From contig CAMCTV010000002.1 in the NCBI GenBank assembly GCA_945878635.1, positions 1 through 64,000 of the forward strand: a stretch of DNA of 64,000 nucleotides, read 5' to 3'. The translations under genes were made by a program, and so were the position numbers. The stretch comes from Chryseobacterium gleum (GTDB taxonomy: Bacteria > Bacteroidota > Bacteroidia > Flavobacteriales_D > Sanyastnellaceae). Each line of letters opens with the position of its first letter. Position 1 is the first letter of the stretch. The notes beneath the pieces are model-generated. The model had not been told where the DNA came from and did no database searches. It was given only the letters and a program-made list of their open reading frames with translations. This document shows positions 25,275-35,138 of this stretch, in pieces.

Positions 25275-27488
25275 GTGGAAATTGATCTAATTGAAGAAAA
25301 TAAAGAGATTGTAAGAAGATACCGCAGTCTTTTGCGTGTGTGCAATCGTTCCAAGACAAAAAACGATCGCAACCTGATTCGCAAGGCATTTAATGTTGCA
25401 TTAGAAGCCCACAAAGACATGCGTCGTAAAAGCGGTGAACCATATATCTTTCACCCTCTTGCGGTTGCAAAAATAGCAGCCGAAGAATTAGGTCTAGGCA
25501 CTTTGGCCATCGTTTGCGCTCTGCTGCATGACACTGTTGAAGATACCTATATTACTTTAGACGATATTGAGAATCTTTTCGGGAAAAAAGAGAGAATCAT
25601 TATCGATGGATTAACCAAAATATCAGGCGTTTTTGACCACCAAACCACCAGCCAGCAAGCAGAGAATTTTAGGAAAATGCTGCTCACACTAAGCGATGAT
25701 GTTCGTGTGATTCTCATCAAACTTGCCGACAGATTGCATAATATGCGGACACTTGACCACATGTCAAGAGAAAAACAATTGAAAATTGCCAGTGAAACCT
25801 TGTTCATGTATGCGCCTCTTGCACATCGCTTGGGATTGTATAATATCAAGACGGAATTAGAAGACCTAAGCCTTAAATTTCAAGATCCCGATGCCTTTGA
25901 TGAAATTACCGCGAAATTACAAAAGACGCAAGCAGTAAGAACCAGATTCATCAACCAATTTACCCTACCCATTCGCCGCGCATTGGATGAAATGGGCGTG
26001 AATTACGAAATTAAAAGCAGGACAAAATCGATTTATTCCATTTGGAATAAAATACATCAGAAAGGTGTTCCGTTTGAAGAAATATACGACCTCTTTGCCA
26101 TCCGGATCATTATTGACAGCGATGAAGAACATGAAAAAAGTGAATGTTGGCGTGTATATGCGGCTGTAACGGATTATTACCAACCTAGTCCTGAACGTTT
26201 AAGAGACTGGATCAGCATTCCAAAGTCTTCTGGTTATGAAGCACTGCACACTACCGTTATGTCACCTTCTGGAAAATGGGTAGAAGTTCAAATACGCTCT
26301 GTGCGGATGGATGACTTGGCTGAAAAAGGATATGCGGCACATTGGAAATACAAAGGAACAGTTGAGTCCCCTGAAAGTAAACTGGACAAGTGGTTGAGTC
26401 AAGTACGGGAAGTCCTTGAAAATCCTGGCGATGATGCTTTAGAATTCATTGATAACTTCAAACTTTCCCTTTTCTCAGAAGAAATTTATGTCTTTACACC
26501 CAGTGGTGATCTTAAGACATTGCCCAAGGGCTCCACCGCGCTGGACTTTGCTTTCAACATACATTCTCAAATTGGCTCCCAGTGTATTGGTGCAAAAGTC
26601 AACCACAAACTGGTTCCCATGAGCCATGTTATAAGGAGCGGCGACCAAATCGAAATCTTAACTTCCAAAAAACAGCGACCAAAAGAAGAATGGCTTAGTA
26701 TTGTCGTCACAGCCAGTGCCCGTCAAAAGATTAAAGTGGCGTTGAAAGAAGAGCGTAAAAAAATTGCTGAGGAAGGCAAATCCTTGCTCCGCAAATTCTT
26801 CCAAAGCGTTCATGCCGATTGGCTCGCCGTGAACGTCGATGAACTAGTGAAATACTTTGAAACTTTTTCCACCCAAGAGCTCTATTTCAGAATTGCAAAG
26901 GAAAAAGTTGTATTAAAAGACTTCAATAGTTTCAAAGTTGAGGGGGGAAGAATAAAAGTAAATCGAGGCAAAGAAAAGTCGACATCAGAGGAATCTACAA
27001 AAATTATAACATCTGCTCCAAGCGTTGGCAGTTCTGTAGTTATTGGAGATGCAGAACAGAAAGTGGATTTCAGTTTGGCCACTTGTTGCAATCCCATTCC
27101 AGGAGATGAGGTTTTTGGTTTTACTACCGTCGACGAAGGCATTAAAATTCATCGCACATCTTGTCCCAATGCGCAGGAGATGATGAGCAAATTTGCTTAC
27201 CGTGTTATTAAAGCCCGATGGAACAGTCAAAACTTAGTTCAATTTGAAGTTGGTTTGAAATTTACTGGGATTGATGATGTGGGATTGGTTCAAAAAATAA
27301 CCAACATCATCTCAACGGATATGAGGGTAAACATGAGAGCGATTTCCTTTGAGGCCATTGATGGTATCTTCAGTGGCCGTGTCATTGTGCTAGTGCATGA
27401 TACCGCACACCTGAACGATCTAATCAAAAACCTCAAAGCTGTAGATGGCGTATTGACCGTTGATCGCATAGAGTCCGAGTTTTCATAA
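25275..27488 (+). CDS. rel: Bifunctional (p)ppGpp synthetase/hydrolase (RelA/SpoT family)
   Basis: A 737-residue stringent-response enzyme. The hydrolase domain has YIFHPLAVA and the HD motif [10 protein letters not shown] (about residues 92-101). The synthetase domain (about 230-345) has [24 protein letters not shown] and [14 protein letters not shown] domain ([25 protein letters not shown]) begins near 400, and a C-terminal ACT domain fills about 660-737. An intact HD motif suggests both making and degrading the alarmone. The start is GTG 25275: an in-frame TAG at 25263 excludes anything upstream, and the sequence reads naturally from there. It is followed by fur after 20 bases, but fur has its own -7 box. 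Confidence 0.95.
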   Translation: MEIDLIEENKEIVRRYRSLLRVCNRSKTKNDRNLIRKAFNVALEAHKDMRRKSGEPYIFHPLAVAKIAAEELGLGTLAIVCALLHDTVEDTYITLDDIENLFGKKERIIIDGLTKISGVFDHQTTSQQAENFRKMLLTLSDDVRVILIKLADRLHNMRTLDHMSREKQLKIASETLFMYAPLAHRLGLYNIKTELEDLSLKFQDPDAFDEITAKLQKTQAVRTRFINQFTLPIRRALDEMGVNYEIKSRTKSIYSIWNKIHQKGVPFEEIYDLFAIRIIIDSDEEHEKSECWRVYAAVTDYYQPSPERLRDWISIPKSSGYEALHTTVMSPSGKWVEVQIRSVRMDDLAEKGYAAHWKYKGTVESPESKLDKWLSQVREVLENPGDDALEFIDNFKLSLFSEEIYVFTPSGDLKTLPKGSTALDFAFNIHSQIGSQCIGAKVNHKLVPMSHVIRSGDQIEILTSKKQRPKEEWLSIVVTASARQKIKVALKEERKKIAEEGKSLLRKFFQSVHADWLAVNVDELVKYFETFSTQELYFRIAKEKVVLKDFNSFKVEGGRIKVNRGKEKSTSEESTKIITSAPSVGSSVVIGDAEQKVDFSLATCCNPIPGDEVFGFTTVDEGIKIHRTSCPNAQEMMSKFAYRVIKARWNSQNLVQFEVGLKFTGIDDVGLVQKITNIISTDMRVNMRAISFEAIDGIFSGRVIVLVHDTAHLNDLIKNLKAVDGVLTVDRIESEFS

Positions 27489-27493
27489 AACAC

Positions 27494-27501
27494 TATCTTT
27501 G
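27494..27501 (+). promoter_or_regulatory. -7 promoter box of fur
   Basis: TATCTTTG matches TAnnTTTG exactly and ends 7 bases before the fur ATG at 27509. No spaced -33 TTG is obvious. Confidence 0.55.
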
Positions 27502-27508
27502 CCGCTGC

Positions 27509-27946
27509 ATGGAAGATTTACAGGAAAAAGTAAAGCTGCTATTCAAGGACTACTTGGAAAAAAACGGTCACCGGAAAACTCCGGAACGGTTTGCTATTCT
27601 CAAAGAAATTTATAGTTTTTCCGGTCATTTTGACATTGAACAATTATACACCCAAATGAAATTGCAGAAATACCGCGTTTCAAGAGCCACCCTTTACAAT
27701 ACCATTGAACTCCTAATGAGCTGTCAACTGGTTAGAAAAAATCAATTCGGTCAAAATACAGCGCATTTTGAAAAAGCTTTTCAAAACCAACAGCATGACC
27801 ACATCGTTTTGATTGATACCGGTGAGGTCATTGAGTTCTGCGACCCCCGGATTCATCAGATCAAGAAAACACTGGAAGAACTTTTTGGTGTTGAGATACA
27901 GCACCACAGCTTGAATTTCTATGGAAAACGACCCAATTCAAAATAG
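27509..27946 (+). CDS. fur: Fur family metal-responsive transcriptional repressor
   Basis: A 145-residue protein. The winged-helix domain (about 1-85) carries [26 protein letters not shown] and the recognition-helix signature [13 protein letters not shown]. The dimerisation and metal domain has [25 protein letters not shown] followed by [12 protein letters not shown], keeping the His/Asp/Glu ligands of the regulatory site. The usual CxxC structural zinc motif (HDHL.C..CG) is replaced by LIDTG. It is most likely Fur itself, but a Zur or PerR role cannot be excluded from sequence alone. Confidence 0.9.
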   Translation: MEDLQEKVKLLFKDYLEKNGHRKTPERFAILKEIYSFSGHFDIEQLYTQMKLQKYRVSRATLYNTIELLMSCQLVRKNQFGQNTAHFEKAFQNQQHDHIVLIDTGEVIEFCDPRIHQIKKTLEELFGVEIQHHSLNFYGKRPNSK

Positions 27947-27971
27947 TTTTCCGTTCACTCCATTTTACCAT

Positions 27972-27979
27972 TATTTTTG
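27972..27979 (+). promoter_or_regulatory. -7 promoter box of purA
   Basis: TATTTTTG matches TAnnTTTG exactly, 15 bases before ATG 27995. The TTG at its 3-prime end opens an in-frame extension of purA that is not a real start. Confidence 0.55.
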
Positions 27980-27994
27980 CGCTTTACCAATAGT

Positions 27995-29266
27995 ATGATC
28001 AATAAAACTGCGGTTCTTCTCGGTTTACAGTGGGGAGATGAAGGAAAAGGGAAAATAGTAGATGTACTAACCCCACAATACGATATAATAGCCAGATTTC
28101 AAGGTGGACCCAATGCTGGACACACCCTAATTTTTGACGGAAAAAAGCACGTCTTGCACACCATACCCTCAGGTATTTTTCACGGCAATGTCATCAATGT
28201 CATTGGAAATGGAGTTGTGATTGATCCCATTATCTTTCAAAAAGAAATAGAAAAACTTCAGGACAATGATGTTCCTTTTCATGAGCGCCTTTTGGTCTCA
28301 AAAAAAGCCCATCTCATCTTGCCCACCCACCGCATACTAGATGCTGCGTCAGAGGCCGCCAAAGGAGCTGCTAAGATTGGATCAACCCTCAAAGGAATAG
28401 GTCCCACCTACATGGACAAAACAGGGCGCAATGGTTTGCGTGTTGGTGATATATTAGAGGAAAATTTTGTTCAGAAATACAACGAACTCAAAGAAAAACA
28501 TCTCAAAATCCTAAGTCAATACACATTTGATTATGAATTGACCGAGATGGAAAACCAATGGATGCAGAGCATTGACTTCTTAAAGACAATGACCATCATT
28601 GACAGTGAGCACTATATCAATGACGCACTAAGCAAAGGACAAAAGGTGTTGGCAGAAGGTGCGCAAGGATCACTTTTGGACATTGATTTTGGATCATATC
28701 CATTTGTCACATCAAGTAATACTGTCACAGCCGGCGCCTGCACCGGATTGGGTATTGCTCCCAATAAAATTGGAGATGTATTTGGTATATTCAAAGCTTA
28801 TTGTACACGTGTGGGCTCAGGTCCATTTCCTACTGAACTTCATGACGAAGCAGGAGAGCGCATGAGAAAAGAGGGACATGAATTTGGATCAACCACCGGC
28901 CGACCCAGAAGATGCGGGTGGTTAGATATCCCTGCCTTAAAATATGCTTGCATGATCAATGGCGTAACTGAATTGTTCATGATGAAGGCTGATGTGCTCA
29001 ACATATTTGATGAAATCCAAATTTGCACGCATTACCGCTGGAAAAATGAAGTAATTGATTATTTGCCTTATAATGCAACAGAAAATTTAGAACCTGTTTA
29101 TACTTCGTTAAAAGGTTGGAATGCAGATTTGACACAAATCAATCACCCAAATCAATTCCCAGTTGAATTAAAAGACTACATTAAATTTATATCAGACGCC
29201 GTAGGCATTCCCATCACCATTGTATCCGTTGGACCAGATAGGACGCAAACCATTTCTATGCGATGA
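27995..29266 (+). CDS. purA: Adenylosuccinate synthetase
   Basis: A 423-residue enzyme that joins IMP and aspartate using GTP, the first committed step from IMP to AMP. The N-terminal GTP-binding loop GLQWGDEGKGKIVD, the IMP-binding QGGPNAGHT, the conserved GIGPTYMDKTGRNGLRVGD and the GRPRRCGWLD motif are all present, and the length is normal. The start is ATG 27995 (MINKTAVLLG), because the in-frame TTG at 27977 belongs to the promoter box. The stop codon overlaps the next start (ATGA), so the OstA-like gene is translationally coupled. Confidence 0.97.
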   Translation: MINKTAVLLGLQWGDEGKGKIVDVLTPQYDIIARFQGGPNAGHTLIFDGKKHVLHTIPSGIFHGNVINVIGNGVVIDPIIFQKEIEKLQDNDVPFHERLLVSKKAHLILPTHRILDAASEAAKGAAKIGSTLKGIGPTYMDKTGRNGLRVGDILEENFVQKYNELKEKHLKILSQYTFDYELTEMENQWMQSIDFLKTMTIIDSEHYINDALSKGQKVLAEGAQGSLLDIDFGSYPFVTSSNTVTAGACTGLGIAPNKIGDVFGIFKAYCTRVGSGPFPTELHDEAGERMRKEGHEFGSTTGRPRRCGWLDIPALKYACMINGVTELFMMKADVLNIFDEIQICTHYRWKNEVIDYLPYNATENLEPVYTSLKGWNADLTQINHPNQFPVELKDYIKFISDAVGIPITIVSVGPDRTQTISMR

Positions 29267-30768
29267 TCAAGAAAATCCTGTGCAGTTGTATGATTGTGCT
29301 GTTACAATCCATGATTGTGGGGCTAAATGCACAGGATAAGATTCAATTGATTTATTCAGACAACATCTTTTACTCCAAGAAACTGGTTGACGCACAGCGT
29401 GTCATTGGCAATGTGCATTTTGAAAGACAAGGTACACATCTGTATTGCGATAGCGCCTATTGGTTTGAAAACAGAGACTTTGAGGCCTTTGGAAAAATAA
29501 AAATTGTCAAACCTGCGGACTACACTTTAACGGGTAAATCTCTCAGATATACCAATGAAACCAATACGGCAAGGTTAGAAGGTGACGCCAAGTTGGTGGA
29601 TAATCAAATGACCCTGACAGCACCGCTCATGGTTTACAACATGGAGACAAAAGATGCCTCCTATTTTTCTGGAGGAAAAATTGTATCCAATAACAAAGAA
29701 AATCTTCTGACCAGTCAAACTGGAAATTACAACACAGAGCTCAACAAATCCCATTTTGAGAAAAAAGTAAAACTCATTCATGGCGCCTACACGTTAACTA
29801 CGGAAAAACTGGACTATGACAACAATACAGAAACTGCTTACATCATCACTGATACAAAAATCAGTTCCGAAGATGAAAAACTGTATTGCAAAAAAGGATT
29901 CTACAGAAGCACAGATGACTATACTGAGTTATACGAAAGACCAAAATCCATTCATGATAGTCAAATCATAATTGCCGACACGCTGATTGGGCATGGCGAT
30001 GAAGGATGGGGGAAATTCATGGGGAATGTTTACCTCGCTGATAGCGTTGATGGAAAATGGATTACTGGGGGTTATGGTGAATTCCACGACCAAGATAAAA
30101 TTCAATGGATCAGTCAGCACCCAATCTACCATGAGTTGCTTGAGAACGATACGCTTTTTGTTCAGTCAGATACTTTGTGGATGAAAAACGACTCTGTCCA
30201 AGGGGATTTGGTCAAAGCGTTTCATCATGCCAGAATTTACACCCACGATTTTCAAGCCAAATGCGACTCATTGGTATTCCAAGCTTCTGATAGTACCATC
30301 CACTTCTTCCATGCACCCATACTTTGGAGTGATGCCAGACAAATTACTGGGGATAGCATGTACATGGTATTAAAATACAAATCACCCTACCGATTTCATG
30401 TCATGAAAAATAGCTTTATTGTTGGGCAAACTTTTGAAAGCGACACCATGTACTATGACCAAATCAATGGAAGAAATCTCGAAGCATTTTTTGTAGATGG
30501 AAACTTGGTCCGCATTGATGTTAAAGGCAATGGAGAACTGATTTATTTTCCATTGGAAAAAGAAAGTGACACAGTACCCATTGGGCTGAATAAAGCGCAA
30601 TGCAGCAATATCAGTGTATTTGTAGACCAAAGAAAAATCAGGAGAATCAAACTCATCAACGAGCCTGATTCTTTTCTCATTCCCATGAAAAAAAGCAAAG
30701 AAGAACCCACCAAGCTTAAAACATTTGTCTGGTGGCCAGAACTTAGACCACAACGCATAGATTTTTAA
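29263..30768 (+). CDS. OstA/LptA-like lipopolysaccharide transport protein
   Basis: A 501-residue exported protein with a signal peptide (1-23, ending GLNAQ). The body is a run of short beta repeats of the OstA/LptA type (LIYSDNIFY...[21 protein letters not shown]...GKIKIV...[20 protein letters not shown]...[11 protein letters not shown]). In this family such beta-jellyroll repeats bind the lipid A part of LPS and bridge inner and outer membranes. Long OstA-like proteins are usual in Bacteroidota in place of the short E. coli LptA. It overlaps purA by four bases and is followed by glyA after two bases, so it is part of a housekeeping operon. Confidence 0.87.
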   Translation: MIKKILCSCMIVLLQSMIVGLNAQDKIQLIYSDNIFYSKKLVDAQRVIGNVHFERQGTHLYCDSAYWFENRDFEAFGKIKIVKPADYTLTGKSLRYTNETNTARLEGDAKLVDNQMTLTAPLMVYNMETKDASYFSGGKIVSNNKENLLTSQTGNYNTELNKSHFEKKVKLIHGAYTLTTEKLDYDNNTETAYIITDTKISSEDEKLYCKKGFYRSTDDYTELYERPKSIHDSQIIIADTLIGHGDEGWGKFMGNVYLADSVDGKWITGGYGEFHDQDKIQWISQHPIYHELLENDTLFVQSDTLWMKNDSVQGDLVKAFHHARIYTHDFQAKCDSLVFQASDSTIHFFHAPILWSDARQITGDSMYMVLKYKSPYRFHVMKNSFIVGQTFESDTMYYDQINGRNLEAFFVDGNLVRIDVKGNGELIYFPLEKESDTVPIGLNKAQCSNISVFVDQRKIRRIKLINEPDSFLIPMKKSKEEPTKLKTFVWWPELRPQRIDF

Positions 30769-30770
30769 AT

Positions 30771-32045
30771 ATGAGCAACACAAAAGACATCGTCTTTTCA
30801 TTGATTGAAAAAGAAAGAACAAGACAAACCAACGGTATTGAATTGATTGCTTCAGAGAACTACGTTTCTGAAGCAGTACTGAACGCTGCCGGTAGTATCC
30901 TGACCAATAAATACGCAGAGGGATTGCCCAATAAGCGCTATTATGGCGGATGCGAGGTAGTAGATGAAATAGAACAGCTTGCCATAGACCGTTTGAAACA
31001 ACTGTTTGGCGCACAATGGGCCAATGTTCAACCCCACAGTGGAGCCAACGCCAATAGTGCCGTGATGCTGGCATTGCTAAAACCAGGAGACAAAATCCTT
31101 GGTTTGGATTTGTCACAAGGTGGTCATTTGACCCACGGATCTCCCGTTAATTTTTCAGGAAAACTATACCAATCACACTTCTACGGTGTTGACCCAGACT
31201 CTGGAAGAGTCGATATGGAAACGGTTCGAAAAAGAGCGTTGGAAGTGCAGCCCAAGATGCTGATTGTTGGAGCATCTGCCTACAGCAGAGATTGGGATTA
31301 CGTTGCGTTCAGAGACATTGCTGACGAGGTGGGTGCCGTGCTACTTGCAGACATTTCTCACCCAGCTGGTCTCATTGCAAAGGGTCTTTTAAACAATCCG
31401 ATGCCCCATTGTCATGTCGTTACTTCCACCACCCATAAAACACTCAGAGGTCCACGCGGTGGGATTATCATGACTGCACAAGATGGGCCAAATTCTGTTG
31501 GTATTAAAAACAACAAGGGTGAATTGAGATCTTTGAGTGGATTGCTGGACAGCGGTGTGTTTCCTGGCATGCAAGGTGGCCCCTTGGAACACGTTATAGC
31601 TGCCAAAGCCGTCGCATTTGGAGAAGCTTTAGAAGATTCATTCACAATCTACGGAAAACAAGTCAAAGCCAATGCGCAAGTTCTTGCGCAATCCTTGTTT
31701 GAACTTGGATACAACATTGTTAGTGGAGGAACAGACAACCACTGCATGCTTATTGACTTGAGAAGCAAGAATGTCACCGGAAAAGAAGCGGATGCATTGT
31801 TGGGCAAAGTGCACATAACAGCCAACAAGAATATGGTTCCCGGCGACACGCAATCGCCAATGGTGACATCTGGCATTCGATTGGGAACACCTGCCATCAC
31901 TACACGCGGTCTCTTAGAAGATGATATGAAAATCATCGCTGGATTGATCGATGAGGCCATTGTAATGAAAGACAACGAAACTGCGCAGAAAGAAGTTGCC
32001 AAAAAGGTCCATGCATTGATGTCTGATCGTCCATTGTTTGTTTAA
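30771..32045 (+). CDS. glyA: Serine hydroxymethyltransferase
   Basis: A 424-residue PLP enzyme that interconverts serine and glycine while charging tetrahydrofolate with a one-carbon unit. [15 protein letters not shown] near the N-terminus, [22 protein letters not shown], the glycine-rich [12 protein letters not shown] and the PLP-lysine motif [16 protein letters not shown] are all present. Length is normal. It starts two bases after the OstA-like stop and ends one base before the DUF255 start. One-carbon supply fits the purine gene purA in the same operon. Confidence 0.97.
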   Translation: MSNTKDIVFSLIEKERTRQTNGIELIASENYVSEAVLNAAGSILTNKYAEGLPNKRYYGGCEVVDEIEQLAIDRLKQLFGAQWANVQPHSGANANSAVMLALLKPGDKILGLDLSQGGHLTHGSPVNFSGKLYQSHFYGVDPDSGRVDMETVRKRALEVQPKMLIVGASAYSRDWDYVAFRDIADEVGAVLLADISHPAGLIAKGLLNNPMPHCHVVTSTTHKTLRGPRGGIIMTAQDGPNSVGIKNNKGELRSLSGLLDSGVFPGMQGGPLEHVIAAKAVAFGEALEDSFTIYGKQVKANAQVLAQSLFELGYNIVSGGTDNHCMLIDLRSKNVTGKEADALLGKVHITANKNMVPGDTQSPMVTSGIRLGTPAITTRGLLEDDMKIIAGLIDEAIVMKDNETAQKEVAKKVHALMSDRPLFV

Positions 32046-32046
32046 T

Positions 32047-33951
32047 ATGAACGAGCTCCGTGATCACCCCAACTTATACCTGAGGCAACACGGCAACAAT
32101 CCCATTCATTGGAAAGAATGGGGTTCTGCTCAATGGGCAAATGCCATTGAGGACAAAAAACTAGTTATTGTTAGCATTGGATATAGCGCTTGTCACTGGT
32201 GTCATGTGATGGAAAAGGAATGTTTTGAAGATACTGATGTAGCGCAATACACCAATGCGCATTTCATCAGTATTAAAGTGGATCGCGAAAGCCGCCCTGA
32301 CATCGATCAAATTTACATGAATGCCTTGCACTTGATGGGGAAACCTGGTGGATGGCCGCTTAACTGTATCTGCTTGCCCAACGGCACACCCATATTTGGG
32401 GGTACTTATTTTCCAAAAAAAAAATGGCTTCAGGTCTTGTCTGAATTGCATCATCTGTATCAAACCCGCAAAGAAACCTTGGATTCTTTTGCGGATGAAA
32501 TGAAACAAGCCTTAAACCAATTCACATCGCATCATTCATTGCAGTCCACTCCCCAATTGGATCACGATAGCATTCAAGGATTCATTGCTGACCTAGATTT
32601 TGAATGGGGAGGCACATCCGGCTACCCTAAGTTTCCAATGCCGCCGCTCATCGCATCCATTTTGCAATATGGTACAAACCAGCAACACAAAGCTTCACTT
32701 CGCTGGTGTCAAATCACTTTAGAAAAAATCAAGTTTGGAGGGATTCATGATTTGATTGATGGTGGTATTTCACGTTACAGCGTAGATCACCGATGGCATG
32801 TTCCGCATTTTGAAAAAATGCTTTTTGACAACGCTCAACTGCTTTCCGTTTATGCCCAAGCACACCTGATGTTTCCACAAAATGAGTATGATCAAGTTAT
32901 GCTCGGAATCCATGAATGGCTGACAAATGAGATGAAACAAACATCAGGATTGATGTCCAGCACCATGGATGCTGATAGTGAGGGAGAGGAGGGCAAATAC
33001 TACGTTTTTAATAATGAAGAAATCAAAAAAACTTTTGAATTAAAAGACAAAAATTGGGAATCTGTTTTTGATTTTCTTCACCACAGTTATTGGGAAGAAG
33101 GTAAAATTGTACTCAGCGCCAAAGAATCATTCTCATTGAAGGATGGGGATTGGAAAACCATTCAGACTTCGCTTCAAAAAATTCGCGCAAATAAAGCACA
33201 ACCAATTACCGATCACAAGGTGATTACCTCATGGAATGCGCAAACAGTCGTTGCCTATTGTCAAGGCAGTGATGTCTTTGGCGATTGGATTAACCATGCC
33301 CAAGATTTATACTGCGCCATGGAGCAGAACCTAAAGATAAATGGGCAATGGAATCAGGGAAAAGAAGGAGAAAAGACAATCGCTCCATTGCTCTTTGATA
33401 CGTTGGCATGGGTGCAGAAGGCGTGTATTGAATTGTTCTTAAAAACAACAGATTGGAAATACATCCAAGAAGCCACTGATATTCACAACAGCGCCAAAAA
33501 TTTTCGGCAAGCATCTTCCCTGTATGCATTAAACGCTGAAGAAAACCTTTTGGCTAAAATCATTGAAATACAAGACAATGTAATTCCATCCAGCAATGCC
33601 ATTTGGGCAGAGAATATGTATTGGCTGAGCATCATAACTGGAGACCTCAGCTATCTTGATGAATGCACACAGATGATTCAATGTCTGGGACAAGATGCCA
33701 ATCAGATGGGCTATTACGCGCATTGGAATTTGGTTCTTCAATTGTTCCAGGCCAAAGCTGGAATTGTAGTTGCGAGTCAACCAGAATTGGATTGGCTGAA
33801 GAACAAAAAATGGCTGCACAAAACCGTTGTGCTGCATAAAAATGTAGAAAATTCGTTTCTGCAAGGTAAGTGGCATCCTCAAACCCAATATTCTCTTTGT
33901 ACATTAGCTACATGCTATCCCCCATTATTGAATTGCTCCGATATTGTATAA
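32047..33951 (+). CDS. DUF255 thioredoxin-fold protein (YyaL/SSP411 family)
   Basis: A 634-residue protein. The N-terminal thioredoxin-like domain has the signature SACHWCHVMEKECFED (CxxC at 49/52) followed by VDRESRPDIDQIYM and GGWPLNCICLPNGTPIFGGTYFP. The remainder resembles an (alpha/alpha)6 barrel of the N-acylglucosamine 2-epimerase type (GGISRYSVDHRWHVPHFEKMLFDNAQLLSVYA; DADSEGEEGKYY). The family is widespread but its biochemical role is not settled; a cellobiose-epimerase-like or redox function has been suggested for relatives. The start is ATG 32047; the in-frame TTG at 32038 lies inside glyA. It is embedded in the purA-glyA transcription unit. Confidence 0.9.
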   Translation: MNELRDHPNLYLRQHGNNPIHWKEWGSAQWANAIEDKKLVIVSIGYSACHWCHVMEKECFEDTDVAQYTNAHFISIKVDRESRPDIDQIYMNALHLMGKPGGWPLNCICLPNGTPIFGGTYFPKKKWLQVLSELHHLYQTRKETLDSFADEMKQALNQFTSHHSLQSTPQLDHDSIQGFIADLDFEWGGTSGYPKFPMPPLIASILQYGTNQQHKASLRWCQITLEKIKFGGIHDLIDGGISRYSVDHRWHVPHFEKMLFDNAQLLSVYAQAHLMFPQNEYDQVMLGIHEWLTNEMKQTSGLMSSTMDADSEGEEGKYYVFNNEEIKKTFELKDKNWESVFDFLHHSYWEEGKIVLSAKESFSLKDGDWKTIQTSLQKIRANKAQPITDHKVITSWNAQTVVAYCQGSDVFGDWINHAQDLYCAMEQNLKINGQWNQGKEGEKTIAPLLFDTLAWVQKACIELFLKTTDWKYIQEATDIHNSAKNFRQASSLYALNAEENLLAKIIEIQDNVIPSSNAIWAENMYWLSIITGDLSYLDECTQMIQCLGQDANQMGYYAHWNLVLQLFQAKAGIVVASQPELDWLKNKKWLHKTVVLHKNVENSFLQGKWHPQTQYSLCTLATCYPPLLNCSDIV

Positions 33952-34814
33952 TGCTCATCCTGCTGGGATTGGGCGCCACAATAGGATGTGCACAGATGTT
34001 AAACAACAAAGAAGGCAAAGCACTTGACAATGCCTTTCTATTCAATCGGTCATTTATTTGGGAGAATAAAATTGCTTCAATTACGGCCATTAAACAGATC
34101 AAACTTCCTGGTCGACCAATCAATGAGACCGAATGGAGAGAAATCATGACATTTAATTCCACAGGAATTTTGGAGCAAAAAATGCTCACCACACACGGCA
34201 CTTCTTTTCAGGATAGCAGTTCCATTTTGTTTAAACGAAATGATATCGGGCAATTGTTCAGCATAGAACAAAATAAAAAAACTGAAACCACCATCACCGA
34301 GATGACTTACGATAGCAATGGCAAAATCACAAGAGAAGACATCAAGCAGATTCTTCATTTGCAAGGTGAAGGCAGCCGAGAGATACTGGTGGAAAGCACA
34401 ACCTATGAATACAGTTTTCCCAAACCCAATATTGTTGTAAGAAACAACATCAACAATTACGGATTGGCCTATAGTTCGTTTACTACCATCCGCAACGATC
34501 AAGGATTTTTGATTCAGGAGCTGGAGAACTTCTTTGTAAGTCAACGTGAGATTACCACACTATATGAATACAATGAAAAAGGTTGGGTATCTAGAACAAC
34601 CCAGTCAGACAACAAATCAAACGAAAAAGAAGAAACTACATTTACCTATGACAACAAAGGCAACGTGATTTTTGCCAAGCACAGCATTAACAATCAACTT
34701 GTTGAAGAATTTGAAGTGCTGTACAATCAAGCCTCCATGATCAAAGCTATCTTGCATCAAGACATTGCCAGTCAAGCCATCACGATACACAAATACGAAT
34801 ACCAATTCCGATGA
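33912..34814 (+). CDS. Exported protein with YD-like repeats, function unknown
   Basis: About 300 residues. A hydrophobic start (RYCIMLILLGLGATIGCAQ) looks like a signal peptide. The mature part carries loosely repeated segments of the type MTYDSNGKITRE, LYEYNEKGWVSRTTQS and FTYDNKGNVIFAKH, which resemble YD/RHS-type or DUF4595-like beta repeats found in Bacteroidota surface proteins. No enzyme motif was seen. The start is uncertain: ATG 33912 gives a positive charge before the hydrophobic core, whereas ATG 33951 forms a TAATG overlap with the preceding stop but a very short signal. It overlaps the next gene by four bases. Confidence 0.75.
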   Translation: MLSPIIELLRYCIMLILLGLGATIGCAQMLNNKEGKALDNAFLFNRSFIWENKIASITAIKQIKLPGRPINETEWREIMTFNSTGILEQKMLTTHGTSFQDSSSILFKRNDIGQLFSIEQNKKTETTITEMTYDSNGKITREDIKQILHLQGEGSREILVESTTYEYSFPKPNIVVRNNINNYGLAYSSFTTIRNDQGFLIQELENFFVSQREITTLYEYNEKGWVSRTTQSDNKSNEKEETTFTYDNKGNVIFAKHSINNQLVEEFEVLYNQASMIKAILHQDIASQAITIHKYEYQFR

Positions 34815-35101
34815 AAAACATTTTCAAAATTCTTTTTCTATTCGCACTTGTTGCTGCTGCGTCTCATTGCACCGCGCAAAAAAGACCGCCCAAACAGGAC
34901 AACGTGGTTACCCCAGCTGATGGCGCCCAAAAAAGTGCCGAAAATAAAAACCGAAAGTGGGAAGAGTATGACACCAAGAAAAATCATCACCATGAAATTC
35001 AGGATAAGGCAACCAAAAAACGCATGAAGGAAAGCTTGAAAAAATCTAAAAATCACGGGTCACCGAATCGTGTTCCATGGTACAGAAAACTTTTTTGGTA
35101 G
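34811..35101 (+). CDS. Small basic exported protein, function unknown
   Basis: 96 residues with a signal peptide (MKNIFKILFLFALVAAASHCTAQ) and a short, very basic mature part including KKNHHHEIQDKATKKRMKESLKK. The Cys in SHC does not fit a lipobox (His at -1), so cleavage after TAQ is more likely than lipidation. The ATG overlaps the previous stop (ATGA), indicating co-translation with the YD-like protein. I recall similar short proteins with an IQDKATKKRMK-like core in other Bacteroidota but cannot name a function. Confidence 0.75.
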   Translation: MKNIFKILFLFALVAAASHCTAQKRPPKQDNVVTPADGAQKSAENKNRKWEEYDTKKNHHHEIQDKATKKRMKESLKKSKNHGSPNRVPWYRKLFW

Positions 35102-35138
35102 TTAAACCCAATGTCAATTTCACGATCAAAGAACTGAA

